A stretch of 49,128 nucleotides of DNA from Pseudomonas syringae (GCF_021605415.1 NZ_WKEQ01000037.1:1-49128), one strand, 5' to 3'; shown: positions 24,902-33,680, counted from the first letter of the stretch. Notes: a model not told the origin generated them from the letters alone. Program-made: numbers and translations.

Positions 24902-26247
24902 ACGGCCCACTTGCCCAGTTGGGCAACGCGGTCTCGGGTGTAAAGATCAGTCCATTTCAGCGAGTTGAAATCGGAGACTTGTTTAGGGTTGTAGGGGTTG
25001 CGATCCATACGCACCGGATGACCGGCCTTGTACACGGCTTTGAGGCGCGAACGATCCTGGAGGATGCGAATGTCATCCAGCGGTGAACCGTCGAGCAAAA
25101 GGAAGTCCGCGTGTTTGCCCACTTGCAGCGAGCCAAGGTTCTCACCGCGTGGCATGCAGCGCGCGCCGACGTTGGTCGCGGCATACAGCGCTTCGGCCGG
25201 GGTGAAGTCGAGACGCGTGACCAACAGTTCCAGCTCCCGGGCGTGCCACTCGCCGTAGGGTGTCACCGCAAAACCGCTGTCGCTGCCGCAGGCAAAAGGC
25301 ACGCCGGCAGCCTTGGCGCGTTTGAGTACGGCTGAGCCGACTTCCAGGGTACGAGCGCAGTAACCGGCGTAACCGGTGCTGATCGCCGGATCGTGGGGCT
25401 GGCAAAAATCCACGGTGTTTTGCGGAAAAGTCATGGTCGGGGCGAGGATGCTGCCGGCTTCAAGCAACGCTTCGATACAGGCGTCGTCCATATAAAAAGC
25501 GTGGAACACCAGATCGACACCGGCGCGCGCTGCGTACATCACCGCCTCTCGTCCATAGGCATGTGTCGCGACTTTGCAGCCCAGGCGATGCGCTTCCTCG
25601 ACCATTTCGAAGGTTTCATCGGCGGTGAATGCGGCAATGATTTCGCCATTCGGGCGGCGATGAGTGCCGTCCATGGCGATCTTGATCAAGTCGACGCCAT
25701 CCTTGGCCTGTTTACGGATTTCCGCCAGCGCGTCGCTGCGGCTGGTGACCAGTTGCGCGGTGAAGTATTCCGGGGCGCCCACCCGGCTCGGGAACCAATC
25801 GTTGAGGCTCTGCCGATTGGTGATCACGCGACTGCTGGCCGCGACGCGCGGGCCTTCGAACAAGCCTGCCGCGACGGCATTGCGTACGGCGATGCTGAGT
25901 TGTCCGCTGTCACCGGGGCAGACCATGCTGGTCACGCCGGCGGCCAATACGTGTTGCGCGAAGAACATGCCGCGCAGTGCGCGAAATTCGTCGCTGGTCC
26001 ACAGATCAATGTCTTCTTCGCTTTGAGCGTTACCGAACGCCAAGTGGGTGTGCACATCCACCAGCCCCGGCATCACGAAGTTGTCGCCAGCGTCCACCTG
26101 CGTATCGCCTGGCCGGGGTGCGGGTGCCAAGGCGCTTGAACCGACGTAAGTCAGCACGCCGTTTTCGACAATCAGTGTCTGTTGTTGGCGGGTTTCGAGT
26201 CCGGTGCCGTCGAACAAGGTCTGGCATTTCAGGTGCAGGGCGCTCAT
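24898..26247 (-). CDS. Metal-dependent amidohydrolase (imidazolonepropionase-like)
   Basis: A 449-residue amidohydrolase-superfamily enzyme. Metal ligands are visible: HTH at residues 66-68 (VDVHTHLAFG), a Lys in DLIKIAMDG, His in KVATHAYGREA and DLVFHAFYMDD, and the catalytic Asp in FACGSDSGF. The N- and C-terminal small beta domain is intact (ends with KHADFLLLDGSPLDD and beyond). The subgroup hydrolyses cyclic amides, lactones or prolyl dipeptides in the cytoplasm. ATG 26247 is used. A degenerate copy of the LysR-type operator lies about 135-176 bp upstream, which ties it to the neighbouring catabolic island. Substrate unknown. Confidence 0.88.
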   Translation of the reverse strand: MSALHLKCQTLFDGTGLETRQQQTLIVENGVLTYVGSSALAPAPRPGDTQVDAGDNFVMPGLVDVHTHLAFGNAQSEEDIDLWTSDEFRALRGMFFAQHVLAAGVTSMVCPGDSGQLSIAVRNAVAAGLFEGPRVAASSRVITNRQSLNDWFPSRVGAPEYFTAQLVTSRSDALAEIRKQAKDGVDLIKIAMDGTHRRPNGEIIAAFTADETFEMVEEAHRLGCKVATHAYGREAVMYAARAGVDLVFHAFYMDDACIEALLEAGSILAPTMTFPQNTVDFCQPHDPAISTGYAGYCARTLEVGSAVLKRAKAAGVPFACGSDSGFAVTPYGEWHARELELLVTRLDFTPAEALYAATNVGARCMPRGENLGSLQVGKHADFLLLDGSPLDDIRILQDRSRLKAVYKAGHPVRMDRNPYNPKQVSDFNSLKWTDLYTRDRVAQLGKWAV

Positions 26248-26381
26248 GGCATTTTCGCTTTGTGATTGTTGTGCAAAGCGAGGCTAGGGAGCGGGCGAGG
26301 GCGGCACCAACAGATTGCATCGATGCTCGCGTATTGATGGCGTCAATAGGTGCAAATAGTCAGTAACGGCGGGGGGGTGCA

Positions 26382-26423
26382 AACCAAGCGCAGCGTATCG
26401 ACCTGGTATCGCGAGTAGCGATG
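26382..26423 (-). promoter_or_regulatory. Bipartite LysR-type operator, copy 2 (amidohydrolase, degenerate)
   Basis: On the minus strand CATCGC-N5-GCGATA (26423-26407), 15 bp, then GCGCTTGGTT (26391-26382). The spacing is one shorter than in the other four copies and three positions differ from consensus, so this is the weakest copy. Confidence 0.45.
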
Positions 26424-26649
26424 GGTGGCATCGTCAACGGCGATTTTTTAGTGTGGGTAGCGGACACTTAGAGTGCGCGCTCATCCGCGGCGGTGATCAG
26501 GCGTTTAGTGGCGAGGGCTTTGCCACGCAGGTGTGGGTGCGTGGCGTTCGGGGCTGGCAGATCAGTTCGTTTCATGCGACGCGTGCGTCGGGCTGAGTCA
26601 GGATCGGCGCTGGCTCGGATGGCTTGATCAAATCAAGGTCAATGCAGGC

Positions 26650-26720
26650 GCTGCCGAAGCCTGCGATCTTTTGATTCTGCCGTTAAAAAGCAACATCAAA
26701 AGATCGCAGCCTGCGGCAGC
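26650..26720. repeat. Inverted pair of REP-like elements
   Basis: 26-nt arms (26650-26675 and 26695-26720) match at 24 positions and carry CTGCGATCTTTTGAT and its inverse, the same family as the outer pair at 16179-16306. Confidence 0.75.
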
Positions 26721-26770
26721 TCACAAATTCCGGTGATGGATCCAGATTTTCGCGACCTGCCACAAGTCCC

Positions 26771-26802
26771 TGTGGGAGCCTGGCTTGCCAGCGATGGCGG
26801 CC
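26771..26802. repeat. REP half element
   Basis: TGTGGGAGCCTGGCTTGCCA followed by GCGATGGCGGCC; the reverse complement of the half-site at 10688-10721, unpaired here. Confidence 0.6.
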
Positions 26803-26876
26803 CGACAGGCAACCAATCACTGGCGGCAATATCCACTTCCCATGGAGCTGCCGCAGTGTGTGTTGGTGCTTGCGGA

Positions 26877-28034
26877 TCAGACAGTGCGGCCGCCCAGGGT
26901 TTCGGCGATCCAGTCGGCGATGTAGTGGCCGGCGTTGATGCTGTTATCGAAGCTGGAATGCTGTACGCCACCTTCGCGCTCGGTGAATATTTTCAGTTCA
27001 CGTTTCGGGCTGTTGATCAGTTGCTCATAGGTGCGGTGTGCCCACTTCAACGGGATTTGCGAATCCTTTTCGCCATGGGTGACCAGGAACGGCACTTTGA
27101 TCCGATCCAGCACGCCGTCCAGGTGTACGTTTTCGGCGATGGCCATGAAATCGTCGATGTCTTTCGCGCCCCACACCCAGCTGACATGAGACCAGTAATG
27201 CGGTACCGGGAAGCTGCCTTCTTTTTCCATTCGACGTTTCTGCACATCGCGCCAGTCGTGGTTCGCGCCCCAGACGACACCGCAGGCAAAACGCGGTTCG
27301 AAGGCCACGGCGCGTGGGCAGTAATAACCGCCGAGGGAAACGCCTTCGAGGCCAATACGTTTAGCGTCGACATCGCTACGGGTTTCCAGCCAGTCGACCA
27401 CGCGACTGGCCCAATGCTCGCTGTCATAACGGGCGATTAAATTGTGCAGGCGCAGAGCTTCGCCGGTTCCGGGCTGATCGATGATTAGCGATGACACGCC
27501 GCGTTTCGCCAACCATGCAGGCAGGCCGACGCGGTATTTCATTTCTTTGGTCGAATCCAGGCCGTTGACCTGAACCAGCAGCGGCGCAGGGCCGCTCACG
27601 CCTTCGGCACGCACCAGCAGGCCGGAAATGTGTTTGCCTTCATAAGGTATTTCTACCCGCTCACAGTTTTCCCGCGACAGCTCGATACCGCGTTTGAAAG
27701 TCTGCAAAAAACGTTGATACAGCTCGGTACGCCCCGCAGCGCCATGGGCCTGGAGGCGTTCGCAAGTCAGGTAATACGTGGCGGCTCGATTATATTTTTC
27801 GCCGGCGGAAAGCAATCTGCCGTTGCCTTCATCTTCCTCGGCCAAGCCGCAAAGCTTGTCGGCCATCCTCGCCCAGGTCTCGCGGAAGGCTTTGCTGCCC
27901 GCAGCGTCAGGCTGCTTGGCGGCCTCTTGCAAAGGGGCGCACATCTCTTCGATTTCACCCATGCGGGCGCCCATTTCGATGGCGAGGTCTACGGAAAGAT
28001 TCCACACGTAGTTGGTCGGGAAATAACGGAACAT
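26877..28034 (-). CDS. FrsA / 2,6-dihydroxypseudooxynicotine hydrolase-like alpha/beta hydrolase
   Basis: A 385-residue protein: a helical N-terminal domain of about 130 residues, then an alpha/beta-hydrolase domain with nucleophile motif GLEGVSLGGYYCPRA (Ser), the acid in THGEKDSQIPLKWAH and a His in GGVQHSSFDN. The architecture matches DHPON hydrolase, a C-C bond hydrolase of nicotine breakdown, and FrsA-like esterases. ATG 28034 has AAGGA upstream. A well-conserved LysR-type operator lies 65 bp upstream, inside the 3' end of the lysR gene. It could cleave a ring-fission or beta-diketone intermediate produced by the divergent dioxygenase operon; the substrate is inferred only from context. 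Confidence 0.85.
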   Translation of the reverse strand: MFRYFPTNYVWNLSVDLAIEMGARMGEIEEMCAPLQEAAKQPDAAGSKAFRETWARMADKLCGLAEEDEGNGRLLSAGEKYNRAATYYLTCERLQAHGAAGRTELYQRFLQTFKRGIELSRENCERVEIPYEGKHISGLLVRAEGVSGPAPLLVQVNGLDSTKEMKYRVGLPAWLAKRGVSSLIIDQPGTGEALRLHNLIARYDSEHWASRVVDWLETRSDVDAKRIGLEGVSLGGYYCPRAVAFEPRFACGVVWGANHDWRDVQKRRMEKEGSFPVPHYWSHVSWVWGAKDIDDFMAIAENVHLDGVLDRIKVPFLVTHGEKDSQIPLKWAHRTYEQLINSPKRELKIFTEREGGVQHSSFDNSINAGHYIADWIAETLGGRTV

Positions 28035-28092
28035 GATTATTTTTATCCTTGTGGTTGCCTTGCGATTGCAAGGCACGTTAAGGACCGCCCGA

Positions 28093-29055
28093 CTATTTGG
28101 CCAATCGTGACGCGGGATGGGAGGTATCGCGAGCGGCGATAGCATCCTGTTCCAGATGCTGGATGAATTCGCTGATGCGCTCGCGAAACCAGCGGTGCAT
28201 AGGGTCGCCATCGACGCTGCGGTGCCACAGCATGTATTCGCGCATCACCGGGATTTTGACCGGCGGCGGCAGGATACGCAGCGGCAGATATTCGGCGTAG
28301 AGGCGCGCCAGCCGTTGGTGCATGGTGGCGATGCGTTGGGTGCCGACGATCAGTTGGGGCAGGGTATTGAAGTCATTGGTGATGACTTCCAGTCGGCGAT
28401 TGAAGCCGTACTGGTTCATGAACCACTCTTCAATACTCATGTGCCGGCTGCGCCCGAACCCGACCGAGACGTGGCCCATTTCCATGTACTGCTCAAGGGT
28501 CAGGCTGTCACCGACCTGGGTGTTGCCCTGCCACACCACGCACACGTGGTCTTCTTCAAAGAGCAGTTCGGACGGGTGCCCTTCGATGATGTAGCGCTCC
28601 GGCACGATCATCAGGTCGACCTCGCCGCGTATCAGCAATTCGCCGGAATTGTCACTGGGTCCGAGCATCTCGAACGTGATGTTCGGCGCTTCCTGATGAA
28701 TTTTCTGGATCACCTGAGCGAACAGCACGCTGATGAGGTAATCCGACGTCACCAGGCGAAAATGCCGCTTGCTGGCTGCCGGGGAAAAAACCGGCTTGGC
28801 AGTGATCGAGGACTTGATCGTCAACAGCACTTCGCGCACCGGCTCGCTGAGTTCCACCGCATAGGGAGTGGGCTGCATTTTGCGGCCGACCTGGACGAGC
28901 AATTCATCTTCGAAATAAGTGCGCAGTCGGCTGAGAACGCCGCTGGTGGCCGATTGCGTCATATGCAGGCGTTCGGCGGCGCGGGTGATGTTCTGCTCTT
29001 CAAGCAGCACATCGAGCGCCACCAACAGATTGAGATCCAGATGATTGAACCGCAT
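28093..29055 (-). CDS. LysR-family regulator (NodD/NahR-like) of the catabolic island
   Basis: A 320-residue LysR regulator with N-terminal HTH (HLDLNLLVALDVLLEEQNIT, RAAERLHMTQSATSGVLSRL, RTYFEDELLVQVGRKMQPTP) and an effector-binding domain of the NodD/NahR/LinR group, whose members sense aromatic compounds. It stands between the hydrolase gene and the divergent 15.6-kb operon. The conserved bipartite operator occurs upstream of both and again inside the operon, which makes this gene the best candidate for the regulator that binds it. ATG 29055 gives the usual family N-terminus. The stop lies 58 bp before the hydrolase start. Confidence 0.9.
   Translation of the reverse strand: MRFNHLDLNLLVALDVLLEEQNITRAAERLHMTQSATSGVLSRLRTYFEDELLVQVGRKMQPTPYAVELSEPVREVLLTIKSSITAKPVFSPAASKRHFRLVTSDYLISVLFAQVIQKIHQEAPNITFEMLGPSDNSGELLIRGEVDLMIVPERYIIEGHPSELLFEEDHVCVVWQGNTQVGDSLTLEQYMEMGHVSVGFGRSRHMSIEEWFMNQYGFNRRLEVITNDFNTLPQLIVGTQRIATMHQRLARLYAEYLPLRILPPPVKIPVMREYMLWHRSVDGDPMHRWFRERISEFIQHLEQDAIAARDTSHPASRLAK
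28099..28141 (-). promoter_or_regulatory. Bipartite LysR-type operator, copy 3 (hydrolase)
   Basis: On the minus strand TATCGC-N5-GCGATA (28141-28125, perfect arms), 16 bp containing CATCCC, then ACGATTGGCC (28108-28099). It lies within the last 50 bp of the lysR coding sequence and 65 bp upstream of the hydrolase start. Confidence 0.8.
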
Positions 29056-29165
29056 AGGCCACGTCCGTTTTTATATTTATTTTCGCGATACATTCGGACG
29101 AATACATCGCCGCGTCAACCCTCCCGTTAATCGCTTTTATCAGCCACCTGCGTGAGCCATCCAGG

Positions 29166-29208
29166 TATCGCATTCGCCGATAGGTCGCATCCCGACACGC
29201 GATTAGTC
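29166..29208 (+). promoter_or_regulatory. Bipartite LysR-type operator, copy 4 (dioxygenase operon)
   Basis: TATCGC-N5-CCGATA (29166-29182), 16 bp containing TCGCATCCC, then GCGATTAGTC (29199-29208). It is 139 bp upstream of the VOC dioxygenase start, in the divergent region with the lysR gene. A separate small dyad ATTCGGACGAAT lies at 29092-29103 nearer lysR. Confidence 0.8.
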
Positions 29209-29346
29209 AGTTGCCTGATCACGGGTCAACCTTCGCAGCAGTCGGGCTTGCAGCCGACACCACCACCGGATTCCAAGCACGGCTTGTTCGCCTGAACAGC
29301 CTTTGGCAGCAGTCTCCACAATCATAATTTCAATGGAGTGGTAGCC

Positions 29347-30288
29347 ATGAACATCATTGGCCTTGATGCCCTGATCTTTGGCGTCGATGACATTCAAGCC
29401 TGTACCGATTGCCTGCGTGACTACGGCCTCGACCCGGTTGCCGTCGACAGCAATGGCGGACGTTTTGAAGCACTGGACGGCACCGCCGTGATTATCCGCC
29501 GCGCCGATGATGCGAGCTTGCCCGCCGCCATCGGCCCGGCGCCATCGATTCGTGAAACCGTCTACGGCGTGGCCGGCGCGGCGGATCTGGATGCGATCGA
29601 AGACGAACTGGCGCGTGATCGGCCGGTGACCCGCGATGCCGACGGCGTGTTGCACAGCGTCGACGACATGGGGTTTGCGATTGCTTTCCAGGTCACCGTG
29701 CGCAAGCCCTACAGCGCACCGGATGACCTGACCAACGCCGCCGGCAATCCGCCGCAACGTCCGCTCAACCAACCAGGTATCAGCCTGGACATGCGCGCAT
29801 TGCCACGCACCTTGTCGCACGTAGTGTATTTCGTGCCGGATGCGGCGAAGGCCGAGGCGTTCTATGCCGAACGCCTGGGTTTCAGAACCACTGACACCTT
29901 CATCGGCGCCGGGCCGTTCATGCGTCCGGCGGGTTCGGATGACCATCACTGCCTGTTCATGATCCAGACGCCGCCACACATGAAGGGCTGCGAGCACTTC
30001 ACATTCCACATGGGCAGCGGCACGGAAGTGTTGCTGGCGGGCACGCGTTTCGAGCAGCAAGGCTGGACCAGTTTCTGGGGGCCGGGTCGTCATCTCTTCG
30101 GTTCCAACTGGTTCTGGTACTTCAACAGCCCGCTGGGTTGCCACATCGAATACGACGCCGACATGGACAAGCACGATGACGCCTGGGAGGCGCGACGTGC
30201 GCCATTGTCGGCGGATAACTCGCAGCTGTTCCTGTTCAATTCGAAAGCTAAATGGGCGCCGGGCGGCCCACCGCCGAAGCTCGGCTGA
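29347..30288 (+). CDS. VOC-superfamily extradiol ring-cleavage dioxygenase
   Basis: A 313-residue two-module VOC protein like type I extradiol dioxygenases. The C-terminal module keeps the iron ligands: His158 (RTLSHVVYF), His217 (CEHFTFH) and Glu268 (GCHIEYDADMD). The N-terminal module lacks them, as is normal. It should open a catechol-like ring at the meta position with O2. ATG 29347 has GGAG upstream; an in-frame GTG lies 9 bp before. It is the first gene of the long operon under the LysR-type operator at 29166, and the Rieske gene starts 3 bp after its stop. Confidence 0.85.
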   Translation: MNIIGLDALIFGVDDIQACTDCLRDYGLDPVAVDSNGGRFEALDGTAVIIRRADDASLPAAIGPAPSIRETVYGVAGAADLDAIEDELARDRPVTRDADGVLHSVDDMGFAIAFQVTVRKPYSAPDDLTNAAGNPPQRPLNQPGISLDMRALPRTLSHVVYFVPDAAKAEAFYAERLGFRTTDTFIGAGPFMRPAGSDDHHCLFMIQTPPHMKGCEHFTFHMGSGTEVLLAGTRFEQQGWTSFWGPGRHLFGSNWFWYFNSPLGCHIEYDADMDKHDDAWEARRAPLSADNSQLFLFNSKAKWAPGGPPPKLG

Positions 30289-30291
30289 ACC

Positions 30292-30702
30292 ATGGTCGAG
30301 CAGCAGTTTTACCTGTGTCGGCTTGAAGAATTGGTCGAAGGCCAGGCACGCGGATTTGATCCGCAACAGCGTGGCAAAGACAGTGTCTTCGCGCTGATGC
30401 ACCAGGGGCAGGTGCGGGTTTATCGCAACAGTTGCCCGCACCTGGACGTGCGCCTGGAGTATCGCAAAGACCGTTTTCTGTCGGCCGATGGCCAGTTGAT
30501 CGTCTGTTACGCCCACGGTGCGCAGTTCTTGCCCGCGACCGGCGAATGCGTCTACGGCCCGTGCCTCGGCCAGAGGCTGGAGGCGCTCGACTGGTTTCAG
30601 AAGGATGGCTGCATGGTGCTGAAAATGCTCGTCGAGGGAGAGATTTGCGGACAAAACGAGGTATCGCGGTTGGCGATACATCGCATCCCTGTTCGCGATT
30701 AG
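30292..30702 (+). CDS. Small Rieske [2Fe-2S] ferredoxin-like protein
   Basis: A 136-residue soluble Rieske protein with ligands Cys48-x-His50 (RNSCPHLD) and Cys72-x2-His75 (VCYAHGAQF). It resembles ferredoxins of ring-hydroxylating systems and NirD-like proteins, and probably passes electrons to an oxygenase. It follows the dioxygenase gene by 3 bp. No dedicated reductase or oxygenase alpha subunit lies in the operon, so the partner is unclear; it could keep the extradiol iron reduced. Its last 41 bases contain a copy of the LysR-type operator. Confidence 0.85.
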   Translation: MVEQQFYLCRLEELVEGQARGFDPQQRGKDSVFALMHQGQVRVYRNSCPHLDVRLEYRKDRFLSADGQLIVCYAHGAQFLPATGECVYGPCLGQRLEALDWFQKDGCMVLKMLVEGEICGQNEVSRLAIHRIPVRD

Positions 30703-30704
30703 TC
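30662..30704 (+). promoter_or_regulatory. Bipartite LysR-type operator, copy 5 (internal, before the FAD monooxygenase)
   Basis: TATCGC-N5-GCGATA (30662-30678, perfect arms), 16 bp containing TCGCATCCC, then GCGATTAGTC (30695-30704). It overlaps the end and stop codon of the Rieske gene and sits 83 bp upstream of the FAD monooxygenase, suggesting a second promoter within the operon. Confidence 0.8.
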
Positions 30705-30787
30705 AAATCCCTGGTTTGCCCTGAAGCTCAACCCAACGACGCAGCCCTGCGCTGCATCGAATCACAAGAATAAGAAGCGAGATTGCC

Positions 30788-31912
30788 ATGAGTGCAGTGA
30801 ACAACGTTCTGATCGTGGGCGGTGGTATTGGTGGTCTGTGTGCAGCCATTGCGCTGCGCCGCAAAGGCATTGAGGTTGATCTGATCGAACTCAAGTCGCA
30901 GTGGACGGTGTACGGCGTCGGGATTATCCAGCAGAGCAACGTGGTGCGCGAAATGGCCAAGCTGGGCGTGCTCGACGGCTATCTCGATGCGGCGTACGCC
31001 TTTGAAGACGTCGCCATTTACGGCCCCGGCGGCCAGCAACTGGCGCGCATTCCGGGCCAGCGTCTGGCGGGCTCCGAGTACCCGGCGAACGTCGGCATTT
31101 CGCGGCTGGCTCTGCACAATGTGCTCAGTTCTACGGCGATCGAGCTGGGCGCCAAAGTGCGCCTCGGCCTCAGTGTCGAAGCGCTGAACGACCAGGGTGA
31201 CAACGTCGACGTGGTATTCACCGACGGCAGCAACGGCCGCTATGACTTGGTGGTCGGCGCCGATGGATTGTTCTCCAAAGTGCGCGAACTGCTGTTCGGC
31301 GACACTTACCAGCCGCGCTTCACCGGCCAATCGGTTTGGCGTTACAACTTCCCGCGCGCCGCGCAGATCGATCACCTCGCCAACTATCAGAGCGCCGAAG
31401 GCAATGCCGGGCTGGTGCCACTGGCCGGCGACCTGATGTACATGTTCCTGACCTCCCATGAACCGACCAATCCGTGGATGGATCCCGCCACGATGGCCGA
31501 GCAGATGCGCCAGCGCCTGCAGAGCTTTACCAGCTTGATCGGCGAATTGCGCGAGCAAATCACCGACAGCAGCCAGGTCGTCTACAAGCCGATGGAAGTG
31601 ATTTTTGTCGACGAACCCTGGCATCGCGGGCGCGTCCTGTTGATCGGCGATGCCGCCCACGCCACCACGCCGCACCTGGGGCAGGGCGCCGGCATGGCGA
31701 TTGAAGATGCCATCGTGCTCAGTGAAGAACTCACCACTGACGGCAGCGTTGAACAGCAACTCGAACGCTTCATGGAACGGCGTTTTGCGCGGTGCAAGTT
31801 CATCAGCGAAAGCTCGGTGCTGGCCGGCGAAAAGGAAATGCAGCACGACCGCGACTTCGACCGTATCGGTCTGGTCAAGCAGATGCTGGCGCGCACCGCC
31901 GAACCCATCTAA
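30788..31912 (+). CDS. Class A FAD-dependent aromatic-ring monooxygenase
   Basis: A 374-residue flavoprotein hydroxylase of the salicylate/3-hydroxybenzoate hydroxylase group. FAD motifs: GGGIGGLCAAIALRRKGIEV at residues 11-30 and the GD motif RVLLIGDAAHATTPHLGQGA near residue 280; a DG-type motif (LVVGADGLFSKVRE) lies at about 153-166. It should hydroxylate a phenolic ring with NAD(P)H and O2, preparing it for ring cleavage by the dioxygenase or the cupin enzyme. ATG 30788 has AAGCGAGA upstream. An operator copy directly upstream suggests its own regulated promoter. Confidence 0.88.
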   Translation: MSAVNNVLIVGGGIGGLCAAIALRRKGIEVDLIELKSQWTVYGVGIIQQSNVVREMAKLGVLDGYLDAAYAFEDVAIYGPGGQQLARIPGQRLAGSEYPANVGISRLALHNVLSSTAIELGAKVRLGLSVEALNDQGDNVDVVFTDGSNGRYDLVVGADGLFSKVRELLFGDTYQPRFTGQSVWRYNFPRAAQIDHLANYQSAEGNAGLVPLAGDLMYMFLTSHEPTNPWMDPATMAEQMRQRLQSFTSLIGELREQITDSSQVVYKPMEVIFVDEPWHRGRVLLIGDAAHATTPHLGQGAGMAIEDAIVLSEELTTDGSVEQQLERFMERRFARCKFISESSVLAGEKEMQHDRDFDRIGLVKQMLARTAEPI

Positions 31913-31970
31913 CGCCATACCACAGCAATTCCCACAGCAGTTACCACTATAAAAACAAGAGGTTAACGCG

Positions 31971-33668
31971 ATGGTTAGCTCAACGACTGCGACGCTTGCG
32001 CGCCGCCCGGTTCGCCTGTCTGCACCCTGCGGTTTGAGTCTGGCGGCGGCATTGGTGCTGTGCAGCCAGGCTGCGCAGGCTTTTCAGATCGATACCGGCA
32101 ATCCCGATTTCAACCTGCGCTGGGACAACACGGTGAAGTACAGCGCCGCATGGCGAACCGAGAATCCCAGCCACAAACTGACGCGGGGCCAGGTCGCGCT
32201 GAACCAGGACGACGGTGATCGCGCCTTTGCGAAAGGCCTGATTTCCAACCGCATGGACATCCTCTCCGAACTGGACATGTCGTTCAAAAGCGTCGGTGCA
32301 CGCCTGAGTGGCGCCGCGTGGTACGACACTGAATACCAGAACGACAACGACAATAATGACCCGAGCCGCGCCAACGCACGGTCAGTCGGCTACGACGAAT
32401 TCACCGACGACACCCGCCACTTGCACGGCGGCGATGGCGAACTGCTCGACGCCTTTGTGTACTGGAACGGTGAGGTTGCCGAGCGCGCCACTTCCGTGCG
32501 GGCCGGGCGTCATGGCCTGATCTGGGGCGAAAGCCTGTTCTTTGGCGCCAATGGTATTGCCGGCGGCATGGCGCCGGTCGACGTGGTCAAGGCGCAGTCG
32601 GTGCCCAACACGCAGTTCAAGGAAATCACCCGGCCGGTCAATCAACTGTCGGGCACGTTTCAGGTGACCGACGATGTTTCCATCGGGGCGTTCTACCAGC
32701 TCGAATGGGAAGAAACCCGCTTGCCGGGTGCGGGCAGTTATTTCTCCACCAGCGACACCATCGGTGAGGGCAACGAACGCCTGATCGTCGGCGCGCCTTT
32801 CCCGGCGTTCCTGGGTGGCAACGCCAGCAGCCCGGCGGCGTTTTTCCATGGCAAAGACAAAGACGCCAGGGATTCGGGGCAGGGCGGCCTGCAACTGAAA
32901 TACAGCGCAGAAACCGTGGAATATGGTCTCTACGCCATCCAGTATCACGACAAGACACCCAAGCTTTATCTGAAGCCGTCGGCCGGCGCACCGAATTTCA
33001 GCACCGGCCAGATCGGCGATTACTACTGGGTTTACCCCGAAGACATCCGCGCATTCGGCGCCAGTTTCTCCACCACGGTGGATGCCTACAGCTTCGCCGG
33101 TGAAGCCTCGATGCGCTGGAACATGCCACTGGTGTCCAACGGCGTCACGGTGCTGCCAGGTGTCGAGGCGGATAACGACGATGACGCACTTTATGCGGTC
33201 GGTCGCACGGCGCACATCAACCTCAATGTGATTGCTTCGTTCGGGCCGAACTTCATTGCCAGGGAATCCGGGTTCGTCGGTGAGATCGCCTGGAACCGTC
33301 TGCTTAACGTCACCAAAAACCGTGCCGCGCTCGATCCTGGCGCGACCGATGACGGCCTCGGCTTCAAGGTGGTTTACACCCCGACCTATCGGCAGTTTTT
33401 CCCCGGCGTCGATATCAGCATTCCGGTGGGTTTCAGCTACTTCCCGCTCGGCAAGTCGGCGGTGGTCAGTTCGTTCGGCCCGGATAACGGCGGCGACATG
33501 AACATCGGCATCACCGCGACCTACCTCGATCGCGTGACCGCCGGCCTGACCTATACGCATTACTACGGCCCTGAAAACACCAACCTCAACGCGACCAGCC
33601 AATTCAATTTCCAGCAATCGCTGAAAGACCGGGATTACCTGGCCTTCTCCGTCAAGACCACGTTTTAA
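31971..33668 (+). CDS. DUF1302 outer-membrane-type protein
   Basis: A 565-residue protein with a long N-terminal signal sequence (cleaved after CSQAAQA) and beta-rich sequence ending in FSVKTTF, compatible with an outer-membrane barrel. DUF1302 proteins nearly always sit with DUF1329, YCF48-like and MMPL genes in Proteobacterial clusters handling hydrophobic substrates, as here. AGAGG precedes ATG 31971. It probably forms the outer-membrane part of a transport route for the pathway's substrate; the direction of transport is not known from sequence. Confidence 0.88.
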   Translation: MVSSTTATLARRPVRLSAPCGLSLAAALVLCSQAAQAFQIDTGNPDFNLRWDNTVKYSAAWRTENPSHKLTRGQVALNQDDGDRAFAKGLISNRMDILSELDMSFKSVGARLSGAAWYDTEYQNDNDNNDPSRANARSVGYDEFTDDTRHLHGGDGELLDAFVYWNGEVAERATSVRAGRHGLIWGESLFFGANGIAGGMAPVDVVKAQSVPNTQFKEITRPVNQLSGTFQVTDDVSIGAFYQLEWEETRLPGAGSYFSTSDTIGEGNERLIVGAPFPAFLGGNASSPAAFFHGKDKDARDSGQGGLQLKYSAETVEYGLYAIQYHDKTPKLYLKPSAGAPNFSTGQIGDYYWVYPEDIRAFGASFSTTVDAYSFAGEASMRWNMPLVSNGVTVLPGVEADNDDDALYAVGRTAHINLNVIASFGPNFIARESGFVGEIAWNRLLNVTKNRAALDPGATDDGLGFKVVYTPTYRQFFPGVDISIPVGFSYFPLGKSAVVSSFGPDNGGDMNIGITATYLDRVTAGLTYTHYYGPENTNLNATSQFNFQQSLKDRDYLAFSVKTTF

Positions 33669-33680
33669 GAGGACTTGCGC

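Larger units (their letters stand above)
26248..26876. other. 629-bp intergenic region with operator and repeats
   Basis: It holds a degenerate LysR-type operator (26382-26423), a small hairpin (GTGGCGAGGGCTTTGCCAC, around 26510), an inverted REP-like pair (26650-26720) and a REP half-site (26771-26802). I see no gene; the short frames lack ribosome sites and family resemblance. Confidence 0.6.
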
